A DNA stretch of 64,000 nucleotides from Geminocystis sp. NIES-3709 (GTDB lineage: Bacteria > Cyanobacteriota > Cyanobacteriia > Cyanobacteriales > Cyanobacteriaceae), in assembly GCF_001548115.1 (NCBI RefSeq), contig NZ_AP014821.1, positions 186,001-250,000 of the forward strand, written 5' to 3'. The notes beneath the pieces were generated by a model. It worked only from the letters and a program-made list of their open reading frames with translations. It was not told the DNA's origin and made no database searches. The stretch's first letter is position 1, and every line of letters begins with the position of its first letter. This document shows, piece after piece, positions 10,177 through 20,312 of this stretch. The translations under genes and the position numbers were made by a program.

Positions 10177-11451
10177 ATGATAAATAATAACTTATCAAAA
10201 AATCTAAATACTTTATTAGAACCTTATCAAAAATTTGGCATTAGTTTAGGTTTAGAAAGAATCAAAAATTTATTAGAAAAATTAGGTAATCCTCAAAATA
10301 AAGTACCCATAATTCATGTGGCAGGAACAAATGGTAAAGGTTCTGTTTGTGCTTATTTATCATCAATTTTAACTCAAGCTGGTTATAAAACGGGACGTTA
10401 TACTTCCCCTCATTTAGTAAATTGGAATGAAAGAATTTGCTTAAATGAACAACCTATTTCCACAGAAAAATTAAGAGCTATTATTAAACATATTTCTACA
10501 GTTATTGACTCCTTACCAGAATGTCCAACTCTGTTTGAAGTGGTAACGACGGCGGCATGGCTTTATTTTGCTCAGTCTCAAGTTGATGTTGCAGTAATGG
10601 AAGTTGGTTTAGGAGGCAGACTTGATGCTACTAACGTGTGCGATAAGAACCTTGCTAGTATTATCATATCTATCAGTAGAGAACATTGGCAAAGATTAGG
10701 AAACACATTAACAGAAATTGCCACAGAAAAAGCCGGTGTTATGAAATCTCAATGTCCTGTTATAGTTGGTAATTTACCACCAGAAGCGATCGAAGTTGTC
10801 AAAAATAGAGCAAAAATCTTAGATTGTCCTAGTATATGGGTAGAATCTGCCCAAAAAATTGAGAAAAATAGTGATAATTGGGCTAAATATCAAGATATTG
10901 AGTATCCTTTACCTCTAGCAGGAGATATACAATTACAAAATTCCGCTATCTCGATCGCAACTATAAAAATATTACAGCAAAAAGGATGGCATATCAAACT
11001 TGAAGATATACAAGAAGGCATGAGGAAAGCAAAATGGCGAGGGAGAATAGAATGGGTAGTGTGGCAAGGGCAAAAAATGTTAATTGATGGTGCCCATAAC
11101 GTGGCGGCGGCACAAGTTTTAAGGCAATATATTGATACACTTCATAAACCTATTATTTGGGTAATGGGGATGTTAAGCACGAAAGATCATCAAGGTATTT
11201 TTGAGGCTTTACTACGTCCTCAAGATCAATTACACTTAGTACCAGTTCCTGATCATAGCAGTACTGATACAAACTTTCTCTCACAAGTTGCGCAAAATGT
11301 CAATCCATCCTTAACAAAAGTTAACACTTATGATGACTTATTCATCGCCCTAGAAAAAGTTAGCTCGATCGTGGATAATGAAAAGGAAATTATAGTACTA
11401 TGTGGTTCGTTATATTTGTTAGGCTATTTTTTACAATATTTTTCTCCATAA
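10177..11451 (+). CDS. folC: Folylpolyglutamate synthase / dihydrofolate synthase
   Basis: A 424-residue Mur-ligase-family enzyme that adds glutamate to folates in the cytosol. The ATP loop is in VAGTNGKGSVCAYLSSIL. FEVVTTAAWLYFA and VGLGGRLDATN are typical FolC motifs, and the C-terminal domain has DGAHN. An in-frame ATG at 10162 overlaps the stop of the preceding GTPase gene. The ATG at 10177, five bases beyond that stop and eight bases after a GGGGG stretch, gives a more usual N terminus, so I prefer it. The two starts differ by only five residues. Confidence 0.93.
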   Translation: MINNNLSKNLNTLLEPYQKFGISLGLERIKNLLEKLGNPQNKVPIIHVAGTNGKGSVCAYLSSILTQAGYKTGRYTSPHLVNWNERICLNEQPISTEKLRAIIKHISTVIDSLPECPTLFEVVTTAAWLYFAQSQVDVAVMEVGLGGRLDATNVCDKNLASIIISISREHWQRLGNTLTEIATEKAGVMKSQCPVIVGNLPPEAIEVVKNRAKILDCPSIWVESAQKIEKNSDNWAKYQDIEYPLPLAGDIQLQNSAISIATIKILQQKGWHIKLEDIQEGMRKAKWRGRIEWVVWQGQKMLIDGAHNVAAAQVLRQYIDTLHKPIIWVMGMLSTKDHQGIFEALLRPQDQLHLVPVPDHSSTDTNFLSQVAQNVNPSLTKVNTYDDLFIALEKVSSIVDNEKEIIVLCGSLYLLGYFLQYFSP

Positions 11452-11634
11452 AATCCAAAAATTTTATTTTAGAGAACACCAAACAAAAAATGATCCAATA
11501 GTAATTAAGATTTATAAATTTTTAGTACCATAGCACTTTTTACAATTATCATGAATCGATCGATAACAGATAAAATGAAAGTTCGTAGTAATAGCTAAAG
11601 CTATTTTCCTTTATTATTTTATTTTAAGGTGAAT

Positions 11635-11655
11635 GTGGGCAATGCCCACCCTACA
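11635..11655. repeat. Dispersed palindromic repeat GTGGGCAATGCCCAC + CCTACA
   Basis: A 15-bp palindrome with a 6-bp tail, 12 bp upstream of the ABC ATPase start. A near-identical copy lies beside glmS (40975-40995, one base different) and a degenerate copy at 47547-47567 (17 of 21 bases). This points to a genome-dispersed repeat rather than a gene-specific operator. Confidence 0.7.
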
Positions 11656-11666
11656 TTTTACATTTA

Positions 11667-13325
11667 ATGTCATTGCCTATTATTATGAACTCTCCTTTAT
11701 TAGAAATTAAAAATCTTAAAGTTGCCTATCCTGTTACCAACTACGGGGAAGATAAAAAAACTTGGGCAGTTAATGATGTGTCTTTTAATTTGGATAAGGG
11801 AGAAATTATGGCTTTAGTGGGAGAATCTGGTTGCGGTAAATCTACTTTGGGAAGATCTGTAATGCGACTATTGCCACATGAAAGCACGATCGAAGGTTCA
11901 GCAAATTTTCAGGGTAAGGATATATTTAGTTTTGATAGCCAAGCTATGCGCAAATTTCGAGGGGAAGCAGTGGCTTTAATATTTCAAGATCCCATGACGA
12001 GATTAGATCCTTTAATGACTATTGGAGATCATTGTATCGAAACTTTGAAAGCCCATCAACCCCAATTATCCACCAAAGAAGCAAAGCAAAAAGCCTTATC
12101 TACTCTGGAAACGGTGAAAATACTCCCGGAAAGGTTTAATCAGTATCCCCATGAGTTTAGTGGCGGAATGCGTCAACGGGTGGCGATCGCACTTGCATTA
12201 TTATTAGAACCTAAGTTGATAGTTGCTGATGAACCTACTACATCTTTAGATGTGACTATTGCTTCAGAAATTTTGGCAGAGTTGACTTCTTTCTGTCGAG
12301 ATAGAGAGATGGCATTATTGTTGATTTCTCATGATTTAGCTATGGTGGGTAAATATTGCGATCGCATTGGGGTAATGTATCAAGGGGAAATGGTAGAAAC
12401 CGGAAAAGTTGACGATGTCATGTATTCCCCCCATCACGAGTATTCTAAATCGTTATTAGATGCCGCTTTTCATTTACATCACACCACCGCATCTCAACCC
12501 CCTGAAGCAAAGACAACACCTTTATTACAGTTAAAAAATTTAAAACAATACTATACTCTTGAAGCGAATTTTATCGAGCAAATTTTAGGCAAAAAATCCC
12601 AAACTATCAAAGCGGTAGATGATCTTAACCTCGATATTAAACAAGGAGAAATATTGGGTTTAGTCGGGGAGTCTGGATGTGGAAAAAGTACTCTCTCTCG
12701 CACCATTTTACAACTAATTAGAGCAACTTCGGGACAAGTTCAATTTCTCGATCAAGATTTAACCACTCTTACAGAAAAAGAAATTAGGGGTTTAAGAAAA
12801 GAAATACAGATGATTTTCCAAGATCCTCATGCCTGTCTTAATCCCATGATGACTATCGGAGAGTCTATCACAGAACCATTGTTAATTCATCAAATGGGCA
12901 ATAAACAGGAGAATCGAGAAAGAGTAGAAAAGATGTTAAATCGAGTCGGTTTAAATCCCCAAGAATACTATAACCGTTATCCGAAAGAACTTTCCGGAGG
13001 ACAACAACAAAGAGTTGCGATCGCAAGAGCATTAATTACTAATCCTAAATTAGTGATATGTGATGAACCTGTAAGTATGTTAGATGCTACAGTACAAGCT
13101 CAAGTATTAGATTTAATTTTAGAATTGAAAGCGGAGTTTAATTTAACTTATCTATTTATTACTCATGATTTATCAGTAGCTAAGTTTTTGTGCGATCGAA
13201 TTGCTGTTATGAATGGGGGTAAAATAGTAGAATTGGAGGAGACTGAAAGTATCTTTAAAAATCCTCAACATCCTTATACTAAAACCCTTTTAGCTTCTGC
13301 TTTTACTTTAAAAATGCGATCGTAA
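11667..13325 (+). CDS. Fused dual ATP-binding protein of a dipeptide/oligopeptide-type ABC transporter
   Basis: A 552-residue protein with two complete ABC ATPase domains in tandem, equivalent to a DppD-DppF fusion (GsiA/YejF type). Walker A GESGCGKST occurs at residues 52-60 and again at 334-342. Each half has its own signature (SGGMRQRVAIA, then SGGQQQRVAIA) and Walker B (VADEPTTSLDV, then ICDEPVSMLDA). A conserved oligopeptide-type C-terminal extension follows each domain. It would energise uptake of peptides or related solutes. No permease or binding protein is adjacent, so the partners are elsewhere. The start could also be ATG 11685. It overlaps mutS2 tail to tail by 23 bp. Confidence 0.9.
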   Translation: MSLPIIMNSPLLEIKNLKVAYPVTNYGEDKKTWAVNDVSFNLDKGEIMALVGESGCGKSTLGRSVMRLLPHESTIEGSANFQGKDIFSFDSQAMRKFRGEAVALIFQDPMTRLDPLMTIGDHCIETLKAHQPQLSTKEAKQKALSTLETVKILPERFNQYPHEFSGGMRQRVAIALALLLEPKLIVADEPTTSLDVTIASEILAELTSFCRDREMALLLISHDLAMVGKYCDRIGVMYQGEMVETGKVDDVMYSPHHEYSKSLLDAAFHLHHTTASQPPEAKTTPLLQLKNLKQYYTLEANFIEQILGKKSQTIKAVDDLNLDIKQGEILGLVGESGCGKSTLSRTILQLIRATSGQVQFLDQDLTTLTEKEIRGLRKEIQMIFQDPHACLNPMMTIGESITEPLLIHQMGNKQENRERVEKMLNRVGLNPQEYYNRYPKELSGGQQQRVAIARALITNPKLVICDEPVSMLDATVQAQVLDLILELKAEFNLTYLFITHDLSVAKFLCDRIAVMNGGKIVELEETESIFKNPQHPYTKTLLASAFTLKMRS

Positions 13326-15747
13326 CTCCAGCACCCCCATCATTTTGCTTCGCCAATTCAAAATTACTAACTTGAGGATGATTTTTCAAAAATTCGTGAA
13401 CTCCAGTCCGTAAACTTCCTGTACCTTTACCATGTATAATCCATAACGATCCCATATCAGTGGCATTGGCGATCGCCTTTTCTAAGAGAGGCTCTGCTAA
13501 ATGAACTCGTTTTCCTCGAATATCGAGGGTATTTTGAGAAGTTCGCACATTAATAGGCTTAGATTCAGTTTTTGGCAAATTAGCTTGTTTAGATTGCTGT
13601 TTATTAACTGTTGCTTTAGTTTTCTCAGGAATAGGGTTAATCTTCTCAAAGCGTTTGCCGTCTAAAGATTCAATATCAGTGAAAGGAATTACCATCTTCA
13701 TGATACCGAAACGAGCGCTTAACTGTTCAGTGTCTTCATCCACTGTTAAAACTTCCGCCGTTTGCCCAATACTTAAAATTCTCACTCTTTCACCTACTTT
13801 CGGCTTATAGCTCGATTTTACTTTCAGTGGGGTCAAAAATCGATCGCCAATTTTATTTAATACATCCGTTGCCTGATGTGCGTCTTGAGCGGTGGGTTCA
13901 CCTTTTTTCTGTAATCCCTTGATAACTTGAGCAATTTGGCTCTTAGCATCAAATAATAGTTTTTGTACCTCTTGTTCTTGTTGTAGCTTTAAATCTCTCT
14001 CTCTAGCTTGTAAAGATGAGGCTTTCTCTTCTACCTGTTGATAAAATAGCTCCGTTTTTGAGAGTAAATCTTGTGCCTGTTTATGCTTATTTTCTTGCTC
14101 TCGTCTTTGATTTTCTAGTGCCGAAATTAACTCATTCACGTCATGGGAAAAACCTCCTACTAATTCTTGTGCTTCCGCCACAATATTTAACGGTAAGCCC
14201 AGTCTTTGGGCAATGGTAATAGCATTCGATCGACCCGGAATACCCCATAATAAACGATAGGTAGGTTGTAAACTCACGTCATCAAATTCTACAGAAGCAT
14301 TTTCAAAACGAGAGTCATCATATTTCAAGCTCTTTAATTCTCCGTAGTGAGTTGTGGCAATAGTCAATAAACTATGTTCTGCTAAGTATTTTAATATAGC
14401 TATGGCGATCGCTGTTCCCTCATTAGGATCTGTACCTGCCCCTACTTCATCTAACAACACCAAAGACTCCCCTGTTATTAAGGAAAGGTGGGGGGGGTTA
14501 AATCCACCATGTAAAGCCTCAATAATGCGAATAATACGGCGAATATGCCCCGAAAAAGTAGATAAACTTTGTTCTAAGGATTGTTCATCACCAATATCTG
14601 CTAAAACGCTACGAAACCAAGGAATTTGAGCCGGATATTTAGCAGGAATAAATAAGCCTACTTTTGCCATTAACGCCACAATACCGATAGTTTTCAGGGT
14701 AACAGTTTTACCGCCAGTATTTGGCCCTGTAATGGCTACAACTCTTGTTTCTGGGTTAATTAAGACATCAATAGGTACAACTGAATTGCCTTGCTCATGT
14801 TTTTCCTGCCATACTAATAAAGGATGTCTAACCTGTCTTAAACTGATGCTTTCTCCGTCTTGAAAATCTACAAATTCGGGAGGATGTCCATTTAACCAAA
14901 TACTATAACGAGCTTTGGCGGTGGCTAAATCTAAAGCAGTGGCAATGGCAAGTAATTTTTCTAAATCTTCCCAAACTTCGGCAACTTTCTGTGTTAACTG
15001 CCCTAAAATTCTTTCTTCTTCTCTTTTCTCCTGATTACGGGTAGTTTGTAGCTTATTCCCTAAATCAATAATAACTCTTGGTTCTAAATATAAGGTTGAG
15101 CCACTGGTTGAGGTATCATGAACAATACCTTGAATTTGTCCGCTATGACTAGCTTTTACTGGTAAGACAAACCGATCGCCTCTTTGAGTAACGACAGGCT
15201 CTTGTAATGCGTTATTATTTCTCTGAATAATAGCTTGTAAAGTTTGCTGAATTTTGTTGCGTAAAGCCTTAATTTTTTGACGAATTTCACCTAATTGGGG
15301 ACTCGCTCTTTCTGTGATCTCGGCTCGATCGTCTATACAATAGTGAATTTCTTGCTCTAATTCAGGAAAAGTTCTTAAATCATTAACTAATTCTTGAAGA
15401 GTAGGACTATTTTCTTGATCTTCAATTACTCGTCTTAATTTGCGTACTCCCGCCAAAGTTGTTGCTAAATTTAACAATTCCTCTCCGCTTAAAATACCAC
15501 CGATTTTTGCTCTTTCAACAGAATTTCCGATGTCATGAATACCATTAAATGACCAATTGGCGTTAATATCTGTTTCTAGTTGACAAACTTCCTTAGTTTG
15601 CTCTAATAAATACTCGGTTTCTAATACATTATCAGGGATGGCTAAATTACTAGATGCGATCGCACCTAATTTAGTGGCGGCAAAAGTGGAGAGATGTTGA
15701 CATAACCTCTGCCATTCTAATAAACGGAAAGTTTCTTGTTCAATCAA
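13303..15747 (-). CDS. mutS2: MutS2 family DNA mismatch/recombination ATPase with Smr endonuclease domain
   Basis: About 814 residues. The N-terminal helical core precedes the MutS-type ATPase with Walker A in GPNTGGKTVTLKT and LLDEVGAGTDPNEGTA as Walker B. A coiled-coil stretch (about 520-620, rich in Gln/Lys/Glu) follows. The C-terminal Smr nuclease domain shows LDIRGKRVHLAEPLLEKAI and IIHGKGTGSLRTGVHEFL. MutS2 suppresses recombination and, in some bacteria, rescues collided ribosomes. No ATG fits the N terminus. The TTG at 15747 gives IEQETFRLLEWQRLC, which matches the family; a TTG at 15765 is also possible. The last 23 bp overlap the convergent ABC gene. Confidence 0.93.
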   Translation of the reverse strand: MIEQETFRLLEWQRLCQHLSTFAATKLGAIASSNLAIPDNVLETEYLLEQTKEVCQLETDINANWSFNGIHDIGNSVERAKIGGILSGEELLNLATTLAGVRKLRRVIEDQENSPTLQELVNDLRTFPELEQEIHYCIDDRAEITERASPQLGEIRQKIKALRNKIQQTLQAIIQRNNNALQEPVVTQRGDRFVLPVKASHSGQIQGIVHDTSTSGSTLYLEPRVIIDLGNKLQTTRNQEKREEERILGQLTQKVAEVWEDLEKLLAIATALDLATAKARYSIWLNGHPPEFVDFQDGESISLRQVRHPLLVWQEKHEQGNSVVPIDVLINPETRVVAITGPNTGGKTVTLKTIGIVALMAKVGLFIPAKYPAQIPWFRSVLADIGDEQSLEQSLSTFSGHIRRIIRIIEALHGGFNPPHLSLITGESLVLLDEVGAGTDPNEGTAIAIAILKYLAEHSLLTIATTHYGELKSLKYDDSRFENASVEFDDVSLQPTYRLLWGIPGRSNAITIAQRLGLPLNIVAEAQELVGGFSHDVNELISALENQRREQENKHKQAQDLLSKTELFYQQVEEKASSLQARERDLKLQQEQEVQKLLFDAKSQIAQVIKGLQKKGEPTAQDAHQATDVLNKIGDRFLTPLKVKSSYKPKVGERVRILSIGQTAEVLTVDEDTEQLSARFGIMKMVIPFTDIESLDGKRFEKINPIPEKTKATVNKQQSKQANLPKTESKPINVRTSQNTLDIRGKRVHLAEPLLEKAIANATDMGSLWIIHGKGTGSLRTGVHEFLKNHPQVSNFELAKQNDGGAGVTIAFLK

Positions 15748-15877
15748 GGCTATTACAATTAACAATTAATAATTAACGATCGAAAATTAGTTCACAATGA
15801 CGAATAAAGATTATCACTAATTTTAAGATTAGAAAAAAGTCTTAAAAGTGTTGTTAATTATCAATGATAGCTCAAAT

Positions 15878-16234
15878 TTAGTGAACTAATAAACTATGAT
15901 CATAACTAGGAGCTTTGCTGTCAACAGATTTGATTTGATATTTAACTAAATTAGCTAATTCTTCTAATTGACTGATAGCTTCAGCACCTTCTAACTTCAT
16001 CAATTCTCTGTCGTCTTGCATCTCAGTCCAAGTAATACCGTAATCAGAGACAAGGAAACGAATTAAATGATTATCCCCTAAGCTAACCATAAAAGAAGCA
16101 CTCGTTAACTCCGTGCCACAAGTATAGCAAGAAGCGATATAACCTCTTTTTTCTAAAACAATTGCTAAGGCTTGAAGATTCATTACTAAATCCTTAACAA
16201 ATTCACGATACTGATGTGCTAATCGAATAAACAT
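15878..16234 (-). CDS. DUF1815 family protein
   Basis: A 118-residue soluble protein conserved in cyanobacteria (DUF1815). Characteristic stretches are FVKDLVMNLQALAIVLEKRG, SCYTCGTELTSASFMVSLG and RFLVSDYGITWTEMQDDREL. It has only two cysteines, in a C-x-x-C arrangement. A strong Shine-Dalgarno (AGGAGG) lies a few bases before the ATG at 16234, suggesting good expression. The function is unknown. It is transcribed away from leuB, with a 419-bp spacer upstream that carries a small palindrome. Confidence 0.9.
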   Translation of the reverse strand: MFIRLAHQYREFVKDLVMNLQALAIVLEKRGYIASCYTCGTELTSASFMVSLGDNHLIRFLVSDYGITWTEMQDDRELMKLEGAEAISQLEELANLVKYQIKSVDSKAPSYDHSLLVH

Positions 16235-16653
16235 TGATTCCTCCTAATGACACCATTTAATCTCTAAGAATCTTAATATTTTTTTAAGATTTCCTCTTTA
16301 GATTATATGATATATTCTCCAAAAAGTGCAAAACAGGGTTTATAACCCTTATCACCAGCATATCCTAATTATGAAAATAGTGATTAACTAATTAAAGTTA
16401 AATGGTGAATTTAGTTTTTCATGAAGAATTTTAAATAGATAAAGTTCCCCTTCAGTCAGTTTTTCAAGGGAAAATTAAATGTTTATTAATGTTATTCCAT
16501 TGTAAGGAGAGAAAAGTTTATCCGTTTTACAAAATCCTCACTTTTCAACTTAACCTGAGTTCGATGCAAAAATTCTCGATTTAGGTAGCTATTATCTAAT
16601 ACCTTGTTCTTAATAACTTGCATCCAACTAACGCAACTCAGATGAGTCTTAGC
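16235..16653. other. Intergenic region upstream of the DUF1815 gene
   Basis: 419 bp with no supportable gene. It contains a short inverted repeat (AGGGTT, three-base loop, AACCCT; 16335-16349) about 100 bp upstream of the DUF1815 start. Near 16545-16600 are fragments of intergenic sequence (TGAGTTCGATGC, TAATACCTTGTTC) that recur in other spacers of this window. The leuB terminator is not obvious. Confidence 0.6.
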
Positions 16654-17739
16654 TTATTTATTTAAAACAGATAATAAAGCATTACCCATAGCTTTACAAC
16701 CAACACTTATACATCCTTCTGACATAATATCTCCAGTACGATAACCTAAATCTAAAACTTTTAACACCGCTTTTTCTATTTTATCGGCTAAGAGAGGCTC
16801 GTTTAATCCATAACGTAACATCATGGCGGCACTCAAAACTTGGGCTAAGGGATTTGCTTTGTCTTTTCCTGCAATATCAGGTGCTGAACCGTGTACAGGC
16901 TCAAATAACCCCGGGCGATCGCTTCCTAAACTTGCTGATGGTAACATTCCTATACTACCAGTTAACATAGCGGCGGCATCAGAGAGAATATCACCAAATA
17001 AGTTACCCGTAACGATCGTATCAAATTGTTTGGGATTACGAACTAATTGCATAGCGGCATTATCAACGTACATATGAGTTAATTCCACATCGGGATATTC
17101 TTCTGACATTTTGATAAGGCGATCGCGCCATAATTGAGATACGTCTAACACATTGGCTTTATCAACTGAACATAATTTCTTTTGACGTTTTTGGGCGGTT
17201 TCAAAGGCAACTTTGGCAATGCGATCGATTTCTGACTCAGTGTAAGCCATAGTATTTACTCCTCGTTTTTCGCCAGTTTCTGTGGTAAAAATGCCTTTAG
17301 GTTGTCCGAAGTAGATACCCCCGGTTAACTCCCTGACTACCATAATATCGACACCTTCCACTACTTCTCGTTTTAAACTGGAAGCATCTATTAATTGAGG
17401 TAAAATAGTCGCCGGGCGTAAATTGGCAAATAACCCTAAAGCGGCACGAATACCTAACAGTCCCGTTTCTGGACGTTGCTCTCTAGGCAAATTATCCCAT
17501 TTATAACCACCGATCGCCGCTAGTAATACAGAATCACTTTTTTTGCACATTTCTACGGTTTCTGGGGGGAGTGGATTACCTGTTGCATCGATCGCACTTC
17601 CTCCAATTAAAGCCTCTTGAAATTGAAACTCAATATCAAACTGTTTAGCGACTGTTTCTAACACCTTTACAGTAACAGCCATAATTTCAGGGCCGATACC
17701 ATCTCCCGGTAATAAAGTTATAGAATATTTTTTAGTCAT
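16654..17739 (-). CDS. leuB: 3-isopropylmalate dehydrogenase
   Basis: A 361-residue NAD-dependent beta-decarboxylating dehydrogenase of leucine synthesis, converting 3-isopropylmalate to 2-oxoisocaproate in the cytosol. Visible motifs: [12 protein letters not shown] at the N terminus, [27 protein letters not shown], and the signature region [27 protein letters not shown] with its metal-binding Asp residues. The C-terminal [18 protein letters not shown] is the NAD loop. Length is standard. No other leu genes are nearby. Confidence 0.97.
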   Translation of the reverse strand: MTKKYSITLLPGDGIGPEIMAVTVKVLETVAKQFDIEFQFQEALIGGSAIDATGNPLPPETVEMCKKSDSVLLAAIGGYKWDNLPREQRPETGLLGIRAALGLFANLRPATILPQLIDASSLKREVVEGVDIMVVRELTGGIYFGQPKGIFTTETGEKRGVNTMAYTESEIDRIAKVAFETAQKRQKKLCSVDKANVLDVSQLWRDRLIKMSEEYPDVELTHMYVDNAAMQLVRNPKQFDTIVTGNLFGDILSDAAAMLTGSIGMLPSASLGSDRPGLFEPVHGSAPDIAGKDKANPLAQVLSAAMMLRYGLNEPLLADKIEKAVLKVLDLGYRTGDIMSEGCISVGCKAMGNALLSVLNK

Positions 17740-17846
17740 TATGTATAGTCAATGGGTAAAAATAAATAGTTGTTAATTGTTCTTTAATAATATGTGGTGA
17801 GGGGTTTCTCCCTTTTTGTTTACTGTTAATTGTCCATTGTTCATTG

Positions 17847-19232
17847 TTAATTGTCAATAGTGCGACAAGCAACACACTGAGTTAATCTTTTTTTAAGAGA
17901 CTCATAGGGTATTTTTTCAATAATTTCTCCGGCAAAGGCATCGATTAATAAATGTTTAGCATCATACTCATTTAACCCACGACTACGAAGATAAAAAATT
18001 TCATCGGTTTCCAATTGGCTAACGGTTGCACCATGCGCACATTTCACATTATCAGCAGTGATTTGTAACTCAGGTTTTGTGTTAATTCTAGCCTTGTTAG
18101 ATAGCAAGAGATTGCGGTTAAGTTGCGTGGCGTTGGTTAATTGAGCTAATTTTGGTACATGAATTTTACCATTAAAAACACCTCGACCTGAATCATCAAT
18201 GATATATTTATGAAGTTGATTAACTGTACCATGAGGTTTTGTTAAATTAACTTGACTGTGAGTATCTCCCATTTGTTTGCCCTGCAACATCGTTAAGGCG
18301 TTGAGATAGGTTTCAGTTTCTTCTCCCTCTTGATTAATCTGAAGGTTATGACGGTATAATTTTGCACCTAAACTAATTTCGTTAATGGTATAACGACTAT
18401 TTTTGCTTTGGGAAACAAAAGTGTTGCCAATGTGAAAACCGTCTCCTGATTCCCGTTGAATGCGACTATGGTTGATCTGAGCGTTATCTTCTAAAGTTAT
18501 TTCCGTAACAACGTTAGTAAAATAATATTTTTGTTTTGCTGAATCTGAACATCCAGAAGCTACAGCTCCGTAATATTCGATAAAATTAATATTAGAATTA
18601 GCTTGTGCAACAACTAAAATACGAGGTTGAGTAAAAATAGAAAAATTATCTCTAGCAGTTAGATGTAAAAGATGAATAGGAATTTCTACATTAGCGTTAG
18701 CTTTTACCCATATCACAAAAGCATCTGTTAACCCTGATGTATTTAAAGCAGTAAAAACTTCTGTTGCTGTCTCATTTTTATTAAAATACTGACTAATTTT
18801 GTTAATTTTATCCTCATCTAAATCCATCAAATTCCCTACATATACGGTATCAGGTAAAGCGGAAATATCGGACAAATTAGGGGCATAACAACCATTAACG
18901 AATACTAAACGAGAATTAGAGACTTCTCTTAAAATAAATCCATTTAATACATCTATACTTAATTGTGTGGGAATTGGTAAATGCCAATCTTCTGTTTGTA
19001 AATCAGAGATGTCCGTAAAACGCCAGTCTTCATCTTTTTCTGTGGGAAGGTGGGATTGTACGACTTGATTCGCACCTTTTTGGCGTATTCCTTGAATTAA
19101 CGTTTCTAATTTTCCACTAACGTTAAGGGGTTGATTTTCACTGAGTTGTAATAATCCCCCTAAATAAGCATCTTTTGTTACCTTAAAGGTATCTGGTTTT
19201 AACATTGCGATCGAATTTGGCGAATTTGGCAT
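17847..19232 (-). CDS. sufD: Fe-S cluster assembly protein SufD
   Basis: A 461-residue SufD, scaffold partner of SufB and SufC in Fe-S cluster assembly. The C-terminal half shows the SufBD beta-helix core, with YIIDDSGRGVFNGKIHVP, QLNRNLLLSNKARINTKPEL and VKCAHGATVSQLETDEIFYLRSRG. The N-terminal third includes the usual EDWRFTD motif. It lies 82 bp downstream of sufC on the same strand and is probably in one operon with it. SufB and SufS are not in the window. The start ATG 19232 is retained; a second ATG nine codons in is possible. Confidence 0.95.
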   Translation of the reverse strand: MPNSPNSIAMLKPDTFKVTKDAYLGGLLQLSENQPLNVSGKLETLIQGIRQKGANQVVQSHLPTEKDEDWRFTDISDLQTEDWHLPIPTQLSIDVLNGFILREVSNSRLVFVNGCYAPNLSDISALPDTVYVGNLMDLDEDKINKISQYFNKNETATEVFTALNTSGLTDAFVIWVKANANVEIPIHLLHLTARDNFSIFTQPRILVVAQANSNINFIEYYGAVASGCSDSAKQKYYFTNVVTEITLEDNAQINHSRIQRESGDGFHIGNTFVSQSKNSRYTINEISLGAKLYRHNLQINQEGEETETYLNALTMLQGKQMGDTHSQVNLTKPHGTVNQLHKYIIDDSGRGVFNGKIHVPKLAQLTNATQLNRNLLLSNKARINTKPELQITADNVKCAHGATVSQLETDEIFYLRSRGLNEYDAKHLLIDAFAGEIIEKIPYESLKKRLTQCVACRTIDN

Positions 19233-19314
19233 AAATGATAAGTTATAAGTTATAAATAATAGGTTTTAGGTAATAAAGATTTATTAATTTTCTCAATTCC
19301 CTATACTCCTTCTC

Positions 19315-20085
19315 CTACAAAGTTGCCAATTTTTCTTCTTCCAAAAAGTCGTAACCTTTGGCTTCTAATTCCAAAGCTAAATTTTTATCTCCACTCATGA
19401 CAATTTTTCCTTCATACATCACATGGACAAAATCAGGAGTAATGTAGTCGAGAAGACGTTGATAATGGGTAATTAATAAAAAGGCGTTATCAGATTTTCT
19501 TAACTGGTTAACTCCTTCAGCAACAATACGCAAAGCGTCAATATCTAATCCTGAGTCTATCTCATCTAATATGCCTAAAGTTGGCTCTAATAATGCCATT
19601 TGCAAAATTTCGTTACGTTTTTTTTCTCCCCCTGAAAAGCCTTCATTTAAACTTCTAGCTAAGAAAGCAGAGTTCATTTTTACTATATCTAATTTTTGTT
19701 CAACTAAATCTTCAAAGTCAAAAGCATCTAATTCTTCTAATCCTAGATGTTTGCAACGGGCGTTATAGGCTACTCTTAAAAAATCAAGGTTACTAACTCC
19801 GGGAATTTCTAAGGGGTATTGAAAAGCGAGGAAAATACCTTCCAATGCTCTTTCTTCAGGCTCTTTTTCTAGTAAATTTTCCCCTTTATAGATTATCTCT
19901 CCTCCTGTGACTTCGTATTCAGGATGTCCTGTTAATACTTTAGAAAAAGTGCTTTTTCCTGAGCCATTACGCCCCATAATTGCGTGTACTTCTCCTTGAT
20001 TAATTTCGAGGTTGACTCCTTTTAAAATGGTTATGCCATCGACACTGGCGGTTAGGTTACGAACTGATAATATAGGTTGATTCAT
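19315..20085 (-). CDS. sufC: Fe-S cluster assembly ATPase SufC
   Basis: A 256-residue ABC-type ATPase that drives the SufBCD scaffold in the cytosol. Walker A is GRNGSGKST, the signature is [15 protein letters not shown], and Walker B is [17 protein letters not shown]. Both the KK in the signature and the DEIDSGLD Walker B are typical of SufC rather than of transporter ATPases. It precedes sufD on the minus strand. No sufB precedes it; the next upstream gene is thiO-thiG, 227 bp away. Confidence 0.96.
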   Translation of the reverse strand: MNQPILSVRNLTASVDGITILKGVNLEINQGEVHAIMGRNGSGKSTFSKVLTGHPEYEVTGGEIIYKGENLLEKEPEERALEGIFLAFQYPLEIPGVSNLDFLRVAYNARCKHLGLEELDAFDFEDLVEQKLDIVKMNSAFLARSLNEGFSGGEKKRNEILQMALLEPTLGILDEIDSGLDIDALRIVAEGVNQLRKSDNAFLLITHYQRLLDYITPDFVHVMYEGKIVMSGDKNLALELEAKGYDFLEEEKLATL

Positions 20086-20222
20086 CTGAGTTATTTTATC
20101 GAGTTTTATCTGTTTGCTCGATCGATTTACTTTAGTATTTATTTTCTGTCAATCTATTTTAGGGTACTTTAGCAACAATTTTGTTGTTTAACTAAAAATT
20201 ACTTAGGGTTTGTTGAAAAAGA

Positions 20223-20274
20223 CAAGGTATTAGGTATTAAGTAAAGAATTGATACAAAACTATTAATAATGGAC
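20223..20274. repeat. Dispersed intergenic repeat, copy 1
   Basis: A stretch of about 50 bp beginning CAAGGTATTAGGTATTAAGT and ending CTATTAATAATGG. It closely matches 31085-31142. It lies between sufC and thiO-thiG, preceded by GGGTTTGTTGAAAAAG, a variant of which (GGGTTGCTGAAAAAG) also occurs after ccdA at about 39093. The origin is unknown; decayed mobile-element ends are possible. Confidence 0.6.
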
Positions 20275-20312
20275 TGGCGACTCGATCTCAGGTGAACTAA
20301 CTATAATACTAA

